NCBI GenBank assembly: GCA_964416065.1 | Contig: CAYQCL010000011.1 | Coordinates: forward strand, 1 to 53,328 | Direction: 5' to 3' | Length of the DNA stretch: 53,328 nt | From: Limiplasma sp964416065 | GTDB lineage: Bacteria; Bacillota; Clostridia; Christensenellales; Aristaeellaceae | In this document: piece after piece, positions 51,491 to 53,328 of the stretch | How the letters are laid out: every line of letters starts with the position of its first letter | Numbering within the stretch: position 1 is the stretch's first letter | Translations under genes and position numbers: made by a program | The notes under the pieces: generated by a model | What the model was told of the DNA's origin: nothing | Database searches by the model: none | The model's input: the letters and a program-made list of their open reading frames with translations, nothing else

Positions 51491-52752
51491 ATGCCCAAAC
51501 CGATACGCATCTGCATGTTTGGCGGATTCAATTTGTCAGTGGGAAGCGAGTGCTTCGATCAAGTCGTCGGCAAGTCACGCAAGGGTCTGGCGCTTTTGCA
51601 GTATCTGATCCTCAAGTATAACGCGGTCGTGCCTAATTATAAGCTGATAGAAGAGATCCTCTGGCCGAACGAGAAAAGCTCGAATCCTGAAAATGCGCTC
51701 AAAACGCTGGTTAGCCGTTTTCGTACCATCCTCAACCAGATCACGCTGGGACTCGGCGCCTGCATTTCGGCCGCCCGAGGCGGATATCAATTTAAGCTCC
51801 TGGAGAATATGAGCGTCGACCTGTTTGAGTTTGAGGAGTGCCTCAGGGAGCTGGAGGATTGCAGAGAGCTTACGGAGCAGACGCGCCTTCTGTTTACGCG
51901 TCTGATCGCCTTTACATTGGCAACCTGTTTCAGGGCAATGCTCAGGAGGACTGGGCGGTCAGTATCAGCGTCAGCCTGCATGACCGCTATATCAAAACGG
52001 TTCATCTTTACTTGCAGCTACTCGAGGAGAAGGAGGACTATGACGAGATCATCCACACCTGCCGTCGCACGCTGGAGACAGACTCATTCGATGAACGGCT
52101 GCATTTGGAGCTGATGCAGGCGCTGGTAAAGACGAACCGCACCAATGAGGCGCTGATGCAATATAAGCATGTGACCAACATGCACTTCCGCTATCTGGGC
52201 GTGAAGCCGCCGGAGGAGATTCAGGAATTCTATAAGCATATTATCCAGGTCGGCGATACGCTGGATATGAATCTTGACGCGATCCGCAATGAGTTGCGCG
52301 AATTCGGGGACGTGCACGGCGCGTTTGAGTGCGAATACGCGGTTTTTCGTGAAATCTATAACCTTCAGATGCGCAATCTTGAACGCCTCGGCTCCAGCAT
52401 GTATATCGCCATGATTATGATTACGAGCATGGACGGCGAAACGATGGACCCGCTCAAGCTGGATGACATCATGAAGGGGCTGGGGAATGTGCTTAAGGTG
52501 CATCTGCGCAAGGGGGATACCATTACGCAGTTCAGCCCGTCGCAATATGCTCTGCTTTTGCCGACAGTGAACGTGGAGACAGGACATATGATCATGGAGC
52601 GCATCAAGCGCTACTTTTATCAGATGTATCCCAATTCCAACGTTATGTTCAGCTACCGCATCGGGCCGCTGAGCTCCAGCATGCGACCGCTGAAGTTAGA
52701 GAATTCCGTCGGCGGCAAAGCGAAAAAGACGCAGCTGAAAGAAACGGTTTAA
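51491..52752 (+). pseudogene. BTAD/SARP-type transcriptional regulator with GGDEF-like end, one frameshift
   Basis: Residues 1-95 form a winged helix of the OmpR type (IRICMFGGFNLSVGSECF, KGLALLQYLILKYNAVV, PENALKTLVSRFRTIL). A BTAD helical repeat domain follows, then a C-terminal region resembling a degenerate GGDEF domain (YAVFREIYNLQMRNLERLG, GDTITQFSPSQYALLLPTVN). At 51910 the frame is lost after FTRLIA; the family sequence LYIGNLFQGNAQEDW continues one frame over. One missing C (GCC-CTT) explains it. A similar genomic copy would show whether it is real. ATG 51491 is preferred, with GGAGG 7 nt upstream. Confidence 0.8.
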
Positions 52753-52809
52753 CATTTCCTCCGATCGGGTACAATAGAATAGGAGAACAGCGTCAAAGGA
52801 GGCAGAATT

Positions 52810-53118
52810 ATGGCTGTTACGAAATTAACGAATGAGACCTTTGAAAAGGAAGCCCTGAAGGGCGATAAGCCGGTCCTGGTGGATTTTTATGCGGATTGGT
52901 GCGGACCGTGCAAGATGCTTTCGCCGGTGGTGGATGAAATTGCCGAGGAGAACGGCGACGTGAAGGTGTGCAAGCTCAACGTTGACGACGCGTCCGATAT
53001 CGCGGCCCGCTACGGTGTCATGAGCATTCCCACGCTCATTGTGTTCAAAAACGGCGAGGCTGTGTCAAGGACGGTCGGTGTTCAGAGCAAGCAGACGATT
53101 CTGAACATGCTGAAATAG
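52810..53118 (+). CDS. trxA: Thioredoxin
   Basis: A protein of 102 aa with the active site WCGPC (30-34) in FYADWCGPCKML and the cis-Pro in MSIPTLIVFKNGE. It reduces protein disulphides using thioredoxin reductase. RBS AAAGGAGG is strong, and a TACAAT box is about 45 nt upstream. Codon use is that of a well-expressed gene. A hairpin with a T-run about 80 nt downstream ends the transcript. Confidence 0.97.
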   Translation: MAVTKLTNETFEKEALKGDKPVLVDFYADWCGPCKMLSPVVDEIAEENGDVKVCKLNVDDASDIAARYGVMSIPTLIVFKNGEAVSRTVGVQSKQTILNMLK

Positions 53119-53196
53119 GCAAGCCAAATAGAAAACCCGCATGCCGAAATCTGAACCGCTCCCCCTCAAGTAGACAATTGAAAAAATAAAGTTTTT

Positions 53197-53228
53197 CTGC
53201 CATCAGATTTTGGTCTGGTGGCAGTTTT
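53197..53228. terminator. Terminator-like hairpin after trxA
   Basis: An 11-bp stem (CTGCCATCAGA 53197-53207 with TCTGGTGGCAG 53214-53224) with four T after it and T/A runs before it. The rest of the tail (53119-53328) shows no gene I can support; it may be the edge of a mobile element, but no transposase is visible. Confidence 0.7.
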
Positions 53229-53328
53229 ATGCTGCCGCCAGATAATGGTTGGGGTGTATCCCAAATTTTGTGCAAACTCCGCACAGGGCGCAAAACAGCG
53301 CATCATATTTTCAGAGCGGCAGCGGCTC

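Noticed and set aside
51382..51621. A 79-codon plus-strand frame overlapping the BTAD regulator start
   Set aside because: It overlaps the promoter and the winged-helix coding region and has no RBS or domain.
53045..53293. A minus-strand frame over the trxA end and tail
   Set aside because: It overlaps trxA antisense, crosses a terminator hairpin and shows no family motif.

Overview
The window looks like chromosome of an endospore-forming, mid-GC Clostridia (Firmicutes). The evidence is spoVT followed by a SpoVB-like flippase, a YabN/MazG fusion and HU, spoIIID next to mreB, strong AGGAGG ribosome binding sites, sigma-A type promoters and frequent TTG/GTG starts. I cannot fix the genus. No rRNA, tRNA, CRISPR array or complete transposase was seen.

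Layout. 0-4.1 kb: spoVT (its normal 5' end is not visible), lipid II flippase-like protein, mazG, hup. 4.2-9.1 kb (minus strand): a vitamin B6-type kinase, a Nudix hydrolase, and a btuF-btuC-btuD cobalamin importer behind an AdoCbl riboswitch with a clear promoter. 9.2-11.5 kb: a divergent LysR regulator / MATE exporter pair, both broken by frameshifts. 11.6-20.9 kb: a sugar-use locus made of an AraC regulator, a binding protein, two permeases, an esterase, a YdjC-type deacetylase, a metallo-beta-lactamase-fold hydrolase and a GH65 glycosidase/phosphorylase. 21-21.7 kb: remnants of a DUF4867 gene and a GH30 glycosidase joined head to head at what looks like a rearrangement junction. 21.9-30.1 kb: rpmB, a frameshifted membrane protein, lepA, a small XRE/DUF2975 pair, udk, a nitroreductase, an MFS permease, mreB and spoIIID.

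30.3-32.7 kb: a polysaccharide co-polymerase/BY-kinase-like protein whose ATPase motifs are all degenerate, with a peptidoglycan-binding partner. 32.7-33.2 kb is non-coding but folds into many perfect hairpins. It is bounded by 23-bp exact direct repeats, contains a 43-bp tandem repeat and ends in a terminator; I consider it a candidate undescribed structured RNA and the most interesting stretch here. 33.3-41.8 kb: ilvE, an orphan protein, an RluA-type pseudouridine synthase, a Cof-type HAD phosphatase, a heterodimeric ABC exporter and a ribokinase-family kinase. 41.9-46.8 kb (minus): HAD phosphatase, CorC/HlyC-type protein, aldo/keto reductase, HdeD-like membrane protein, WecE-type sugar aminotransferase. 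46.9-49.3 kb (minus): a compact operon of an N-formylglutamate-amidohydrolase-like protein and two different RimK-type ATP-grasp ligases, an unassigned pathway. 49.4-53.3 kb: an intact MATE exporter, a Mug-type DNA glycosylase, a frameshifted BTAD-type regulator with a degenerate GGDEF-like end, trxA, and a short non-coding tail.

Five loci (LysR, MATE, membrane protein, BTAD regulator, DUF4867/GH30) are disrupted while the housekeeping genes are intact. This could be decay of accessory genes or base-level assembly error, and reads would be needed to decide.
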